Positions 1 through 7,917 of a stretch of DNA of 42,464 nt are shown here, piece after piece. This DNA comes from Actinokineospora sp. NBRC 105648 (GTDB lineage Bacteria; Actinomycetota; Actinomycetes; Mycobacteriales; Pseudonocardiaceae). Made by a program: the position numbers and the translations under genes. Within the stretch, counting starts at the first letter, position 1, and each line of letters opens with the position of its first letter. The stretch lies in NCBI RefSeq assembly GCF_030269645.1, contig NZ_BSTR01000062.1, positions 1 through 42,464 of the forward strand, written 5' to 3'. The notes under the pieces are model-generated. The model had not been told where the DNA came from and made no database searches. It saw only the letters and a list, made by a program, of their open reading frames with translations.

Positions 1-97
1 CCGCGTGGGGAAAAAGCGTGGGGAGAAGGGCATCCCCACCACAGGTCAAGTTTAGCGGTCGCCTCCCCCCACACGAAGGCAGTCCACCCAATCGAGC
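1..97 (+). repeat. Palindromic dispersed element, copy A (cut by window edge)
   Basis: Right part of a ~140-bp element that recurs in full at 16780-16919, 33264-33401 and, inverted, 42250-42388. The shared core runs from the poly-A GGGGAAAAAGCGTGGGG through GGGCATCCCCACC to AGTTTAGCGG, and ends in the arm CGAAGGCAGTCCACCCAATC-GAGC. This arm is the exact complement of the left arm of copy D, placing A and D in one subfamily distinct from B and C. The tail to about 127, with CGTAACGGG and ACCAGCGG, is also conserved beside the other copies. The left arm lies outside the window. Confidence 0.8.
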
Positions 98-212
98 ACA
101 AACGTAACGGGCATTGCGTACCAGCGGGCTCAGCTATTAAAGATCAAGGGATTTAGGGATGGAGATTATGGGCTGGGATAGGGCGTGCGGCCAGGTTCGG
201 TCGGGTGAGGCC

Positions 213-262
213 GGGTCGGGTGGGTTCGGGTCGGGTGGGTTCGGGTCGGGTCGGGTGGGGTC
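213..262. repeat. GC-rich tandem repeat, about 15-bp unit
   Basis: About three copies of a unit reading GGGTCGGGTGGGTTC lie between palindromic copy A and the histidine kinase gene. The G-run pattern on the plus strand could form G-quadruplex-like structure, which is inference. The rest of 98-318 shows no gene I can support. Confidence 0.75.
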
Positions 263-318
263 GGGGGCTCGTACTTTGGGCTGATCCGGGCGGGTGTTGA
301 GCGCTATACCATCGGCTC

Positions 319-1431
319 GTGCCCGGTCTTCCGCGTTCCCTGTGGGACGAACCTCGACCGCCGCGTCCGCCGGGGCGGGTGTGGCGGGACTGGGTGTTGG
401 TGGGGCTGTTGGTGCCGCTCGCGGTGCTCGAGGGTCTGCTGCGTCCGGAGTTGCCGTGGCGGGTGGTGTCGACGGTCGTGGTCGCCGGGCTGGTGCCGAC
501 CTTGCTCTGGCGTCGGACCATGCCCCTGGCCATGGTGGGTGTGGCCTTCGGCGGTACGGCGCTGTTGGCGTTGGCCGGTGTGCTCCCGCAGCTCTACACC
601 ACGGCGTTCCTGCTGGTCCTGCCTTACGCCCTGCTGCGGTGGGGGTCCGGGCGGGAGGTGGTGTTCGGGTTGGCGGTGCTGGTGGTCAAGGTCGGTGTCA
701 CAACCGCCGTTGGCGATGACAGCCTCGGTGCGGTGGTGGGTGGGGCGGCGGTCGTCCTCACCGCGATCGCGCTGGGTGCGGCGGCGCGGTATCGGGCCGG
801 GGCTCGGTCGCGGGAGGTCGACCAGGTCAAGTCGCGGGAACGGGAGCGGTTGGCACGCGATCTGCACGACACGGTCGCCCATCACGTCTCAGCGATCGCG
901 ATCCGGGCCCAGGCCGGGTTGGCCACGGCGCCCACCAAGCCCGCGGCGGCCGCCGACGCGTTGCGGGTGATCGAGGGGGAGGCGTCGCGGGCGCTGGCCG
1001 AGATGCGGGCCATGGTCCGGGTGCTGCGTCGGGACGAGCCAGGTACGCGCGCGCCGGAGCCGGGGATCGCCGATGTCGAGCGGCTGGCCAGCCGGGGAAA
1101 GCCGGTCGTGGAGGTGGGGATCGTCGGTGCGGTCGGCGAACTGTCCCCCGCCATCGGCAGCGCGGTCTTCCGGCTTGCGCAGGAGTCGGTGACCAATGCG
1201 CGCAAGCACGCGCGGCATGCGACGAGGGTTGAGGTGCGGGTCACCGCTGATGACGAGTCGGTGCACCTGCGGGTGAGCGACGACGGTGACGGTGGCCCGG
1301 CCGGGGCGGGCGGATACGGCCTGATCGGCATGGTGGAGCGGGTCGGTCTGCTCGGTGGCACCTGCGTCGCGGGTCCCGACGCCGGTCGCGGCTGGACCGT
1401 GTCGGCCACGCTCCCCCGGGGCGGCGCGTGA
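319..1431 (+). CDS. Two-component sensor histidine kinase (HisKA_3/NarX-DesK type)
   Basis: A 370-residue membrane sensor kinase predicted to autophosphorylate on His and pass phosphate to the regulator encoded next. Hydrophobic segments fill about residues 25-155. The dimerisation/phosphoacceptor helix has RDLHDTVAHH with His183. The HATPase has an N-box with NARKHA (Asn293), a DDGDGG turn at about 321-326 and GLIGM at about 334-338. Length and layout fit actinobacterial HisKA_3 kinases paired with LuxR-type regulators. The GTG at 319 has no clear ribosome site, so the start is tentative. The response regulator follows after 37 bp in the same orientation. The signal sensed is not evident. 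Confidence 0.9.
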   Translation: MPGLPRSLWDEPRPPRPPGRVWRDWVLVGLLVPLAVLEGLLRPELPWRVVSTVVVAGLVPTLLWRRTMPLAMVGVAFGGTALLALAGVLPQLYTTAFLLVLPYALLRWGSGREVVFGLAVLVVKVGVTTAVGDDSLGAVVGGAAVVLTAIALGAAARYRAGARSREVDQVKSRERERLARDLHDTVAHHVSAIAIRAQAGLATAPTKPAAAADALRVIEGEASRALAEMRAMVRVLRRDEPGTRAPEPGIADVERLASRGKPVVEVGIVGAVGELSPAIGSAVFRLAQESVTNARKHARHATRVEVRVTADDESVHLRVSDDGDGGPAGAGGYGLIGMVERVGLLGGTCVAGPDAGRGWTVSATLPRGGA

Positions 1432-1468
1432 CGGGCCGCGTCCCCGGCGCCGGGCGGGGGCGGGCGGC

Positions 1469-2173
1469 GTGAGCATCCGGGTGGTGGTCGCCGACGACCA
1501 GGAGATCGTGCGCACCGGCCTGGCGATGATCCTCGACGCCCAGCCGGGGATCGAGGTGGTCGGCCAGGCCGCCGACGGGCGGGCGGCGGTGGCGCTGGCC
1601 CGGGAGCTGCGCCCGGACGTGTGCCTGTTCGACATCCGGATGCCCGAGCTGGACGGCATCGAGGCGACCCGGTTGCTGGCCGGGCCCGACGTCGCCGATC
1701 CGCCGGCCGTCGTGGTGATCACCACCTTCGACCTGGACGAGTACGTCTACGCGGCACTGCGGGCCGGGGCCCGGGGGTTCCTGGTCAAGGACGCGGGCGC
1801 CGGGCTGCTCACCCAGGCCGTGCACGCCGCCGCCAACGGGGACGCGCTCATCGCGCCGAGCATCACCGCGCGGCTGTTGCGGGCGTTCGCCGTCGGTGGT
1901 CCCACGGCCGCGCCGCGGCAGCCGGTGGAACCGCTCACCGAGCGGGAGGAGCAGGTGCTCCGCACTGTCGCGAGTGGACGGACGAACAACGAGATCGCCG
2001 ACGAGCTGCACATCACGCTCAGCACGGTCAAGTCGCACGTGGCCAGCCTGATGGCCAAGATCGGCGCGCGGAACCGGGTCGAGGTCGCCATCTGGGCCTA
2101 CGAGACCGAGCGGACCGGCGGACCGGGTCGGATCCCGCCGGACGGCGCCGATCGCAGGCGGCCGAAAGTATGA
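1469..2173 (+). CDS. LuxR/NarL-family response regulator
   Basis: A 234-residue DNA-binding response regulator, the likely partner of the kinase upstream. The receiver domain (about 2-120) has the acidic pair DD at 9-10, phosphoacceptor Asp55 in LFDIRMPE and Lys107 in FLVKDA. The C-terminal LuxR-type helix-turn-helix (about 153-213) shows LTEREEQVLRTVASG, NNEIADEL and TVKSHVASLMAKIGARNR. The open frame extends upstream into the kinase gene. I chose GTG 1469 because it gives the canonical SIRVVVADDQ start; earlier starts would add a low-complexity Pro/Arg leader. The target genes are unknown; the DUF2306 gene downstream is one possibility. Confidence 0.92.
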   Translation: MSIRVVVADDQEIVRTGLAMILDAQPGIEVVGQAADGRAAVALARELRPDVCLFDIRMPELDGIEATRLLAGPDVADPPAVVVITTFDLDEYVYAALRAGARGFLVKDAGAGLLTQAVHAAANGDALIAPSITARLLRAFAVGGPTAAPRQPVEPLTEREEQVLRTVASGRTNNEIADELHITLSTVKSHVASLMAKIGARNRVEVAIWAYETERTGGPGRIPPDGADRRRPKV

Positions 2174-2231
2174 CGCGACCGGGGGCCGATCTCCTGATGA
2201 CCCGCCCCCCGGCGGGCGACACGATTGCCCG

Positions 2232-2885
2232 GTGCCCACGAGATCCCGCGAGACGCCCGCCTGGCGCCTGCCCACCGCCCTGATCGTGCTCAGCCTGGTC
2301 CCGGTGGTCGCGGGGGTCAGCCGCCTCACCAAGGTGGCCACGGCGGAACTCGGCGAGGGCAACGCCCGCTTCGCCGCCTCTCCCGTGCCGATCGTTCTGC
2401 ACATCGTCGGCGCTGTCGCGTTCTGCGTCCTCGGCGCTTTCCAGTTCCCCCAACGCATCCGCCGCACCCACCCGCGCTGGCACCGCCTGGCGGGCCGCGC
2501 GTTGATCCCGTGTGGACTGATCGCGGCCCTCACCGGCGTGTGGATGACCCTGTACTACCCCCACCCGGTCGGTGACGGCCCGTTGCTCCTGGGGTTCCGC
2601 CTCGTCTTCGGCACCGCGATGGCCGTCGCCCTGACCCTGGGCTACCTGACGGTCCGGCGGCGCGACTTCCGCGCCCACCGCGCCTGGATGATCCGCGGCT
2701 ACGCGATCGGGCAGGGCGCGGGCACGCAGGTGCTGACCGGTCTCCCGTGGGCCATCGCCTTCGGCCAACCCGACGAACTCACCCGCGCCCTGCTCCTGGG
2801 CGCGAGCTGGGTCGTCAACATCGCGGTCGCCGAGTGGGTCATCCGCAGGTCACCGAGACCAGCGGCACGACCCGTGCTGGGGTGA
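2232..2885 (+). CDS. DUF2306-family multi-pass membrane protein
   Basis: A 217-residue integral membrane protein with about six hydrophobic segments. The HPRWHRLAGRALIPCG stretch (about 80-95) and the later DFRAHRAWMIRGYA motif (about 144-157) are conserved His/Arg signatures of the DUF2306 family, as I recall it. The function of the family is not established; conserved histidines within the membrane region have suggested haem or metal binding, which is speculative here. The GTG start at 2232 gives a short charged N-terminus followed directly by the first membrane helix. It lies 58 bp after the response regulator on the same strand and may share its transcript. Confidence 0.8.
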   Translation: MPTRSRETPAWRLPTALIVLSLVPVVAGVSRLTKVATAELGEGNARFAASPVPIVLHIVGAVAFCVLGAFQFPQRIRRTHPRWHRLAGRALIPCGLIAALTGVWMTLYYPHPVGDGPLLLGFRLVFGTAMAVALTLGYLTVRRRDFRAHRAWMIRGYAIGQGAGTQVLTGLPWAIAFGQPDELTRALLLGASWVVNIAVAEWVIRRSPRPAARPVLG

Positions 2886-2899
2886 CGAGCAGGCACCGC

Positions 2900-3529
2900 T
2901 CAGAACGCGGCGATGGTGTCGGGGGCGCGCTCGGCGCGGGTGAGGGCGCGCAACAGGGCGGTGGCGCCGTGCCTGCGGAGCGACAGTCGGGTCAGGAGGG
3001 CCAGGACTGGGTCGACGACCTCGGGGGCAAAGGTCGGGGTGGGCACGCCGACGCTGACCGCGAGGTCGTCGGAGTGGACGGTGAGCTCCATCAACCGGGT
3101 CATCAAGAAGTCGTCCAGCGACAGCGCGTACGGGCCCCAGGTCGGCATCCGGACCGAGCGCGCGGTCCCGAGCGCGGCAGGCAACTCGGCCAGGGCGGCG
3201 TCGACCCGGGCCAGCAGCTCCTCCGGCCCACCCGCGGCATCGCGCTCACCGGCGGCGAGGATGCCCTGGTTGGACTGGTCGTCGAGGGTGGCGTTGATCC
3301 AGCGGGCCCGGTTGAAGTGCTCCAACAGCGGCACGACCTCCTCATCGGGCTCCGGCTCGGCCAGCACCCGCGCGGTGAGGTGGACCTGCTGAGCCAGGTG
3401 CGCGGCCAGCCCACCGACGGTGAAGCCACTCAACGCACTCGCCCCAGCCCACGCGGCGGCCACGGCAGGCGCACGCAGCAACTCGGTGGCGGTGCGAGCA
3501 GTCGCCAGGAAGTCCTCGGCCGTGCCCAT
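2900..3529 (-). CDS. Maleylpyruvate isomerase/DinB-fold, mycothiol-dependent-type enzyme
   Basis: A 209-residue member of the MDMPI N-terminal/DinB-like family, a four-helix-bundle fold that often binds a divalent metal and uses mycothiol in actinobacteria. Candidate metal ligands are His44 in GLAAHLAQQ and the Glu148/His152 pair in LMELTVHSDDLA, spaced as in characterised members. The start is supported by GGAGGAGA just upstream. It converges on the DUF2306 gene with 14 bp between stop codons. The substrate cannot be told; most relatives are annotated only as mycothiol-dependent enzymes. A similar protein is encoded at 40555. Confidence 0.82.
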   Translation of the reverse strand: MGTAEDFLATARTATELLRAPAVAAAWAGASALSGFTVGGLAAHLAQQVHLTARVLAEPEPDEEVVPLLEHFNRARWINATLDDQSNQGILAAGERDAAGGPEELLARVDAALAELPAALGTARSVRMPTWGPYALSLDDFLMTRLMELTVHSDDLAVSVGVPTPTFAPEVVDPVLALLTRLSLRRHGATALLRALTRAERAPDTIAAF

Positions 3530-4077
3530 GCTCTCCTCCAGTGATCAACCCCAGTGATCCGGCCACGGCCAGACTATTGCCCGCGGCCGGCAGGTAACCC
3601 CCGATGTCAACTCTTCCAGGTGGGGACGACAGAACTCGGCGGCTCGGCTGCAGTTGTCCACAGGTGGCGCACGGGAGCAACACAGCCGGGCAGAGCCGAC
3701 GAGGGACAGCCAGCCAAGACAGGACCAGACCGACCGGACCAACCAGCTCGGCTGGATTCGACCAGCACGGCGACGTCCGCTCGCCCAGCCTCAACTAGAC
3801 TCGACCAACACGCCGGGTTGACCAGTCCACCCCGACCGACCCGGCTCGACCGGGCGTGGACAGCCCGGCCACGTCAGTCAGCGACCCAGCACAGCCGGCT
3901 CAACTCGATCCAACCAACCCGCCGAGTTGACCAGCCGACCCGGCTCGACCGGGCGCGGACTGCCCGGCCACGTCAGTCAGCGACCCGGCGGGCTTGCCGG
4001 TTCCACCGGCCGTCCAGTTCGACTCGGCCAACTCGATCATCTGGAGCCGGCTGGCCTGGAGAGCCGCGTGGACCCGG
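3530..4077. other. Gene-free interval, with a repeated ~100-bp block
   Basis: About 550 bp between two minus-strand genes. Frames are open on both strands but are low-complexity Thr/Arg/Pro strings with no recognisable start or domain. Positions about 3791-3886 and 3900-3986 are imperfect direct copies: both contain CGACCCGGCTCGACCGGGCG, then GCCCGGCCACGTCAGTCAGC and GACCC, with an extra ~10 bp in the first copy. No promoter could be assigned with confidence. Confidence 0.6.
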
Positions 4078-4944
4078 TCAGGGCAGCAGGTGGGCGTAGC
4101 TGGACGGGTTCAGACGCAGGAACTCCGCGAACGATTGCGCCGGGCGGCCGGTGAGCCGGGGCACCGTGTCCGACACCGTGCTCAGTTCGCCGGTGGCGAT
4201 CGCCGTGTACGACGTCACCCAGCCTGCGACCTCGAAGGCTGGGGCGCCGTAGCCGGCGCGGGACTCGTAGGCCTCGGCCTCGGTCTCCTCCTGGTAGGCG
4301 ACCGGGCGGCCGGTGACCCGGGTCAGTTCCTCGGCGGCCTCGGCCAGGGTGATGGCCTCGGGGCCGGTGACGTCGAGGACCTGCCCGTCGTGCGCGGGGT
4401 CGAGCAGCACGGCGGCGGCAACTGCGGCGACGTCGGCCGGGGTCACCGCGCTGACCCGGCCGTCGGCCGCGGGGCCGCGCAGGATGCCGTCGGCGCCGGT
4501 CATCGCGGGCAGGCCGGAGCTGTAGGTGCTGTCGCGCAGCGCTACGAACGGCACGCCCGTGGACCGCAGGTGCTGCTCGGTGTGCCAGTGGTCGCGGCCG
4601 AAGGTGAACGTGCAGTCGGCCGCCGCGCCGAGGAACGAGGTGTAGACGATCCGCTGGACGCCCGCGGCGACGGCGGCGTCGATGGCGGTGGTGTGCTCGT
4701 GGACGCGGTCCGCCGACTCGCGGGCCGAGACGAGCAGCAGCACGTCGGTGCCCGCCAGCGCCGTGCGCAGGCCCTCGGCGTCGGCGTACTCCGCGCCGCG
4801 CACCGCGGTGGCGTCGGGGAGGTCCGGCAGGGTGCTCGGGTCGCGGGCGACCAGTCGCTGGGTGGCGCCCGCGGCCGCCAGCAGCCGGGCGACCCGTCCG
4901 CCGATGTTGCCGCTGGCTCCGGTGACCGTGATGACGGGACTCAT
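4078..4944 (-). CDS. NmrA-like NAD(P)-binding oxidoreductase (QOR2-like atypical SDR)
   Basis: A 288-residue Rossmann-fold protein. The N-terminal ITVTGASGNIGGRVARLL is the TGxxGxxG dinucleotide-binding loop of NmrA-like and quinone-oxidoreductase-2-like atypical SDRs. IVYTSFLGA (about 99-107) sits where these proteins have the central strand, and LRDSTYSSG follows. No classical YxxxK catalytic pair is visible, as usual for the NmrA group, so it may be a redox sensor or an NADPH:quinone reductase. The start has AGGAG nine bases upstream. A hairpin at 5001-5023 separates it from pstB. A paralogue lies at 33662-34528. Confidence 0.85.
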   Translation of the reverse strand: MSPVITVTGASGNIGGRVARLLAAAGATQRLVARDPSTLPDLPDATAVRGAEYADAEGLRTALAGTDVLLLVSARESADRVHEHTTAIDAAVAAGVQRIVYTSFLGAAADCTFTFGRDHWHTEQHLRSTGVPFVALRDSTYSSGLPAMTGADGILRGPAADGRVSAVTPADVAAVAAAVLLDPAHDGQVLDVTGPEAITLAEAAEELTRVTGRPVAYQEETEAEAYESRAGYGAPAFEVAGWVTSYTAIATGELSTVSDTVPRLTGRPAQSFAEFLRLNPSSYAHLLP

Positions 4945-5000
4945 CGACTTCGCTCCTGACCTCCGGGCCGCACTTCCGACCCGGCAAGCATCCCCGATGG

Positions 5001-5023
5001 CCCCGCCGGGCGCACCCGCGGGG
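5001..5023 (-). terminator. Possible terminator downstream of pstB
   Basis: CCCCGC and GCGGGG arms (5001-5006 and 5018-5023) flank an 11-nt loop, 27 bp beyond the pstB stop on the minus strand. The stem is short and no T-run follows, so the call is tentative. Confidence 0.3.
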
Positions 5024-5049
5024 ACCGTGCCGAGTGGACGGCCGGGGTC

Positions 5050-5901
5050 TCAGCCGAAGCGGCCGTTGACGTAGTCGGCGGTGCGCTGGTCGGCGGGCCG
5101 GTGGAAGATCTGCTCGGTCGAGCCGGACTCGACGATGTGGCCGGGGGTGCCCGCCTCGGCCAGGAAGAACGCGCAGTGCTGGGAGACCCGGGCCGCCTGC
5201 TGCATGTTGTGCGTCACGATCACGATGGTGACCTCGCGGCGCAGCTCGGCGATGGTCTCCTCGATCCGCCGGGTCGAGGTCGGGTCGAGCGCGGAGCACG
5301 GCTCGTCCATCAGCAGCACGTCCGGGCGCACCGCCAGCGACCGGGCGATGCACAGCCGCTGCTGCTGCCCGCCGGAGAGCGCGCCGCCGCGCGCCTTGAG
5401 CCGGTCCTTGACCTCGCGCCACAGCCCGGCCTTGCCCAGGCACTGCTCGACGATGTCGTCGCGGTCGCCGCGCGGCACCCGGGCGCCGACGAGCTTGAGG
5501 CCGGCGAGCACGTTGTCCGCGATGGACATCGCCGGGAACGGGTTGGGCTTCTGGAACACCATCCCGATCCGCTTGCGGGTGGCGGTGATCTTCTCCCCGG
5601 CCGCGTAGATGTCCAGGCCGTCCAGCAGCACCTCGCCCGCCAGCGCCGCGGACGGCACGAGCTCGTGCATCCGGTTCAGCGTGCGCAGGAACGTCGACTT
5701 GCCACACCCGGACGGCCCGATCAGCGCGGTGACGGTGCCCGCACGCATCTCCAGCGACACCCGCTCGAGCACCTTGTGGCTGCCGAACCACGCCGACACC
5801 CGCCGCGCGGCCAACGTCGAACCACCCGGCGCGCGCTCGGCGACCAGGGTCGCGGTGGCCGGGTTTCCGTTGCCGGGGAACGATTCCGTGTGGGTGCTCA
5901 C
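5050..5901 (-). CDS. pstB: Phosphate ABC transporter ATP-binding protein PstB
   Basis: The ATPase of a Pst-type phosphate importer, predicted to dock on the PstC/PstA permeases at the inner face of the membrane. It has Walker A GPSGCGKST, Q-loop VFQKPNPFP (PstB-like), signature LSGGQQQR, Walker B VLLMDEPCSALDP and switch His in IVTHNM. VFQKPNPFP and the NMQQAARVS stretch after the switch His are characteristic of PstB over other ABC ATPases. GTG 5901 gives 283 residues. An earlier GTG at 5952 would add 17 residues but place the PHO-box-like repeat inside the gene, so 5901 is preferred. It is unusual in lying about 8 kb from pstC and pstA, separated by binding-protein and sortase-like genes. 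Confidence 0.93.
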   Translation of the reverse strand: MSTHTESFPGNGNPATATLVAERAPGGSTLAARRVSAWFGSHKVLERVSLEMRAGTVTALIGPSGCGKSTFLRTLNRMHELVPSAALAGEVLLDGLDIYAAGEKITATRKRIGMVFQKPNPFPAMSIADNVLAGLKLVGARVPRGDRDDIVEQCLGKAGLWREVKDRLKARGGALSGGQQQRLCIARSLAVRPDVLLMDEPCSALDPTSTRRIEETIAELRREVTIVIVTHNMQQAARVSQHCAFFLAEAGTPGHIVESGSTEQIFHRPADQRTADYVNGRFG

Positions 5902-5919
5902 GCCGCGGATGCTAGGACC

Positions 5920-5953
5920 ACCGGGGAACCGGGAGGTGAATGGCCGGTTCACC
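5920..5953. promoter_or_regulatory. PHO-box-like sites between pstB and the divergent binding-protein gene
   Basis: On the minus strand, ATTCACCTCCC and GGTTCCCCGGT form two adjacent 11-nt units (5941-5931 and 5930-5920), resembling the GTTCACC direct-repeat units of Streptomyces PhoP sites. The plus strand carries GTTCACC at 5947-5953 and again at 5992-5998. GGTGAA-N7-TTCACC (5935-5953) makes an inverted pair. The location, between divergent phosphate-transport genes, is what expected PhoP control would look like. Binding is inferred from pattern only. Confidence 0.5.
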
Positions 5954-6111
5954 CAGCATGACGGCGATTTTCCGGCAGCAGTTGGGTGCTAGTTCACCGG
6001 CTGGGCGCACGATCTTGACCGGCCGGCAGTAGAGCGCCGACATCTGTTGTCGGCAAGGTGAAGGAGCCTCATTCGGGGCAGAGAACGTTGAAGGACAAGG
6101 AGAATCTCTCG

Positions 6112-7086
6112 ATGCGCTCCACCTTCCGCAAGGGCCTGCTGGCGTCTGTCACCGCGCTCGCGGTGTCCGCCCTGCTCGCCACCTCCACCGCCGCCGCCGA
6201 CCCGGGCTTCGTCCCCGACGCCGACGACGCGGTCGGCACCGGCTCGGACACCACCGAGCTCGTGCTCAACGCGCTGGCGACCTCCTACAACGCGACCTCG
6301 CCGACCGTGCGGCTCGCGTCGTGGGACGCCCCCACCCTGGGGCAGCCCAACCCGCCGATCGTGCTGCGTTCGGGCACCACCGCGATCCCGCGGCCGAACG
6401 GCTCGGGCGCGGGCATCACCGAGCTCAAGCGCTCGGGCACCCCGACCAACTTCGCGCGGTCCTCCCGGGCTCGCCAGGCCACCGACGGCGCGACCGTGAT
6501 CTTCCTGCCGTTCGCCAAGGACGTCATCAACTACGCGGTGGCCAACACCACCAACGCGGCGCTCAACCTGACCGCCGCGGAGCTCAAGACCATCTTCGAG
6601 TGCACCGCCACCACGTGGAGCGCCGTGCGCACGGGCCTGCCCGCCACGACCATCGCCCCCGTCCTGCCGCAGGCGGGTTCCGGCACCCGGACGACCTTCC
6701 TCGCCTCGATCGGCAACGCCGTTCCGGGTTCCTGCGTCGTCGAGGTCCAGGAGAACGACCCGACCCCGATCTCGGGCAACCCCAACCGGATCGGCCCGTT
6801 CTCCGCGGGTCGCTTCGCCGTGCTGCCCACCCCGAAGCCCATCCAGCTGAACACCGGGGGCTACAGCGGCCCGCGCAAGCTCTACAACGTCGTCATCGAC
6901 ACCAACGGTGGTGGCGTGCTCAACGGTGGCACCGCCGCCGCGCTGCAGCCGATCTTCGGCACCGGCAACCCGACCGCCGCGGGTGTGGGCGCGGGCTGGA
7001 TCTGCGGTTCCGCCGCCACCTCGGTGATCTCCGGCCAGGGCTTCACCCAGCTGACCGCCGTCGAGAAGTGCGGCAAGGCGGAATAG
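6112..7086 (+). CDS. Secreted periplasmic-binding-like protein, PstS superfamily
   Basis: A 324-residue exported protein. ATG 6112 has AAGGAG upstream and yields a clear Sec signal peptide (RSTFRKGLLASVTALAVSAL, cleavage near ATSTAAA-DP). The mature part reads like a PBP-like domain: VGTGSDTTELVLNAL at the N-lobe, PFAKDVINYAV, ELKTIFECTATTW and PQAGSGTRTTFLASIG, the last like the phosphate-binding TSGTT loop of PstS. There is no lipobox and no C-terminal membrane segment, so it is probably released or loosely wall-bound, unlike the two anchored binding proteins of the minus-strand operon. A strong terminator follows at 7103-7140. Candidate PHO-box motifs lie upstream. Confidence 0.8.
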   Translation: MRSTFRKGLLASVTALAVSALLATSTAAADPGFVPDADDAVGTGSDTTELVLNALATSYNATSPTVRLASWDAPTLGQPNPPIVLRSGTTAIPRPNGSGAGITELKRSGTPTNFARSSRARQATDGATVIFLPFAKDVINYAVANTTNAALNLTAAELKTIFECTATTWSAVRTGLPATTIAPVLPQAGSGTRTTFLASIGNAVPGSCVVEVQENDPTPISGNPNRIGPFSAGRFAVLPTPKPIQLNTGGYSGPRKLYNVVIDTNGGGVLNGGTAAALQPIFGTGNPTAAGVGAGWICGSAATSVISGQGFTQLTAVEKCGKAE

Positions 7087-7102
7087 TCCGACCCGCTTGA
7101 GC

Positions 7103-7140
7103 GGAAAGCCCGGAGGTGCGGTCGCGCCTCCGGGCTTTCC
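7103..7140 (+). terminator. Strong intrinsic terminator-like hairpin
   Basis: Perfect 14-bp stem GGAAAGCCCGGAGG (7103-7116) with CCTCCGGGCTTTCC (7127-7140) around a 10-nt loop, between convergent genes. Because both flanking genes converge, it may serve both strands. Confidence 0.8.
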
Positions 7141-7157
7141 CTTGTCCAGCGGGCAGA

Positions 7158-7733
7158 TCAGACCGCCGGGTTCAGCGTGGTCTTGACGTAGCCGTAGACG
7201 AAGCCCTGGGAGAACAGCTCGTCGAAGCCGAGGTTGCGGTTGAGCGCGTCGGCACCGGCCTGGGTCAGCACCAGCGGGGCACCGGCCGAGGTCGGGGCAC
7301 CGAGGGTGAACAGGTCGATCCGGCGGGAGAGGTTCTCGTAGCCGGTGAGCACGCCGCGGTTCTTGTCGATGACCAGCGACCACCACACCTCGACGCCGTC
7401 CGGGGTGGTCAGCAGCAGCGCGCCGCGGTGCTCGACGGTGCCGTCGTTGGGGTTGCCCACGACGTCGAAGGTCTGGGTGGTCTGGCCGTTGACGGTCTGC
7501 ACCCGACCGCCGATCACCAGGCTCTGGATGCCGAAGTAGCCCAGCGACTCGACCGCGGCGGGGTCGACCAGGATGTCGGATCTGCCGACCACCGGCTGCC
7601 CGAGGGCGAATGCCGCGGCGGGCACGGAGGGCGCCGGGGCAGCGGTCGCCGCGGTGCCGGCGCCGAACAGCAGACCGGTCGCGATCGCGACGACCGAGAC
7701 CGCCTTGGCCACGGAGACCAAACGAGTGCGCAT
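7158..7733 (-). CDS. Small secreted protein of unknown function
   Basis: A 191-residue protein with a Sec signal peptide: TRLVSVAKAVSVVAIATGLL, then an Ala-rich cleavage region near residues 28-33. ATG 7733 is set by GGAGG eight bases upstream; the longer open frame upstream is out of character. The mature portion has no cysteine and no domain I recognise. It contains GYFGIQSLVIGGRVQTVNG, EVWWSLVIDKNRGVLTGYEN and FDELFSQGFVYGYVKTTLNP. It converges with the secreted binding protein gene and precedes the sortase-like gene's end by 185 bp, so it may be an accessory exported factor of the phosphate region. No function is claimed. Confidence 0.75.
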   Translation of the reverse strand: MRTRLVSVAKAVSVVAIATGLLFGAGTAATAAPAPSVPAAAFALGQPVVGRSDILVDPAAVESLGYFGIQSLVIGGRVQTVNGQTTQTFDVVGNPNDGTVEHRGALLLTTPDGVEVWWSLVIDKNRGVLTGYENLSRRIDLFTLGAPTSAGAPLVLTQAGADALNRNLGFDELFSQGFVYGYVKTTLNPAV

Positions 7734-7917
7734 CTTCTTTCCTCCTCTGGCGGCACTGGGTTGTGCCGATGAGGATCTTGGCGTGCGGCCGCACCGGTGC
7801 GCGCGCCCGATCGCGACGTTGGCGAAGCAGACCACTGCGGGCAGCGGCTGGTTAACCGCGATCTTCCAAAGAGGACCGACGCCGGTCACCCGGCGCCGGT
7901 CCACTACTCCGCTTGCC

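Noticed and set aside
4037..5791. A 584-codon minus-strand open frame spanning the NmrA-like gene and pstB
   Set aside because: It is a third-position shadow frame crossing two well-supported genes; the translation is Arg/Ala/Gly low-complexity.
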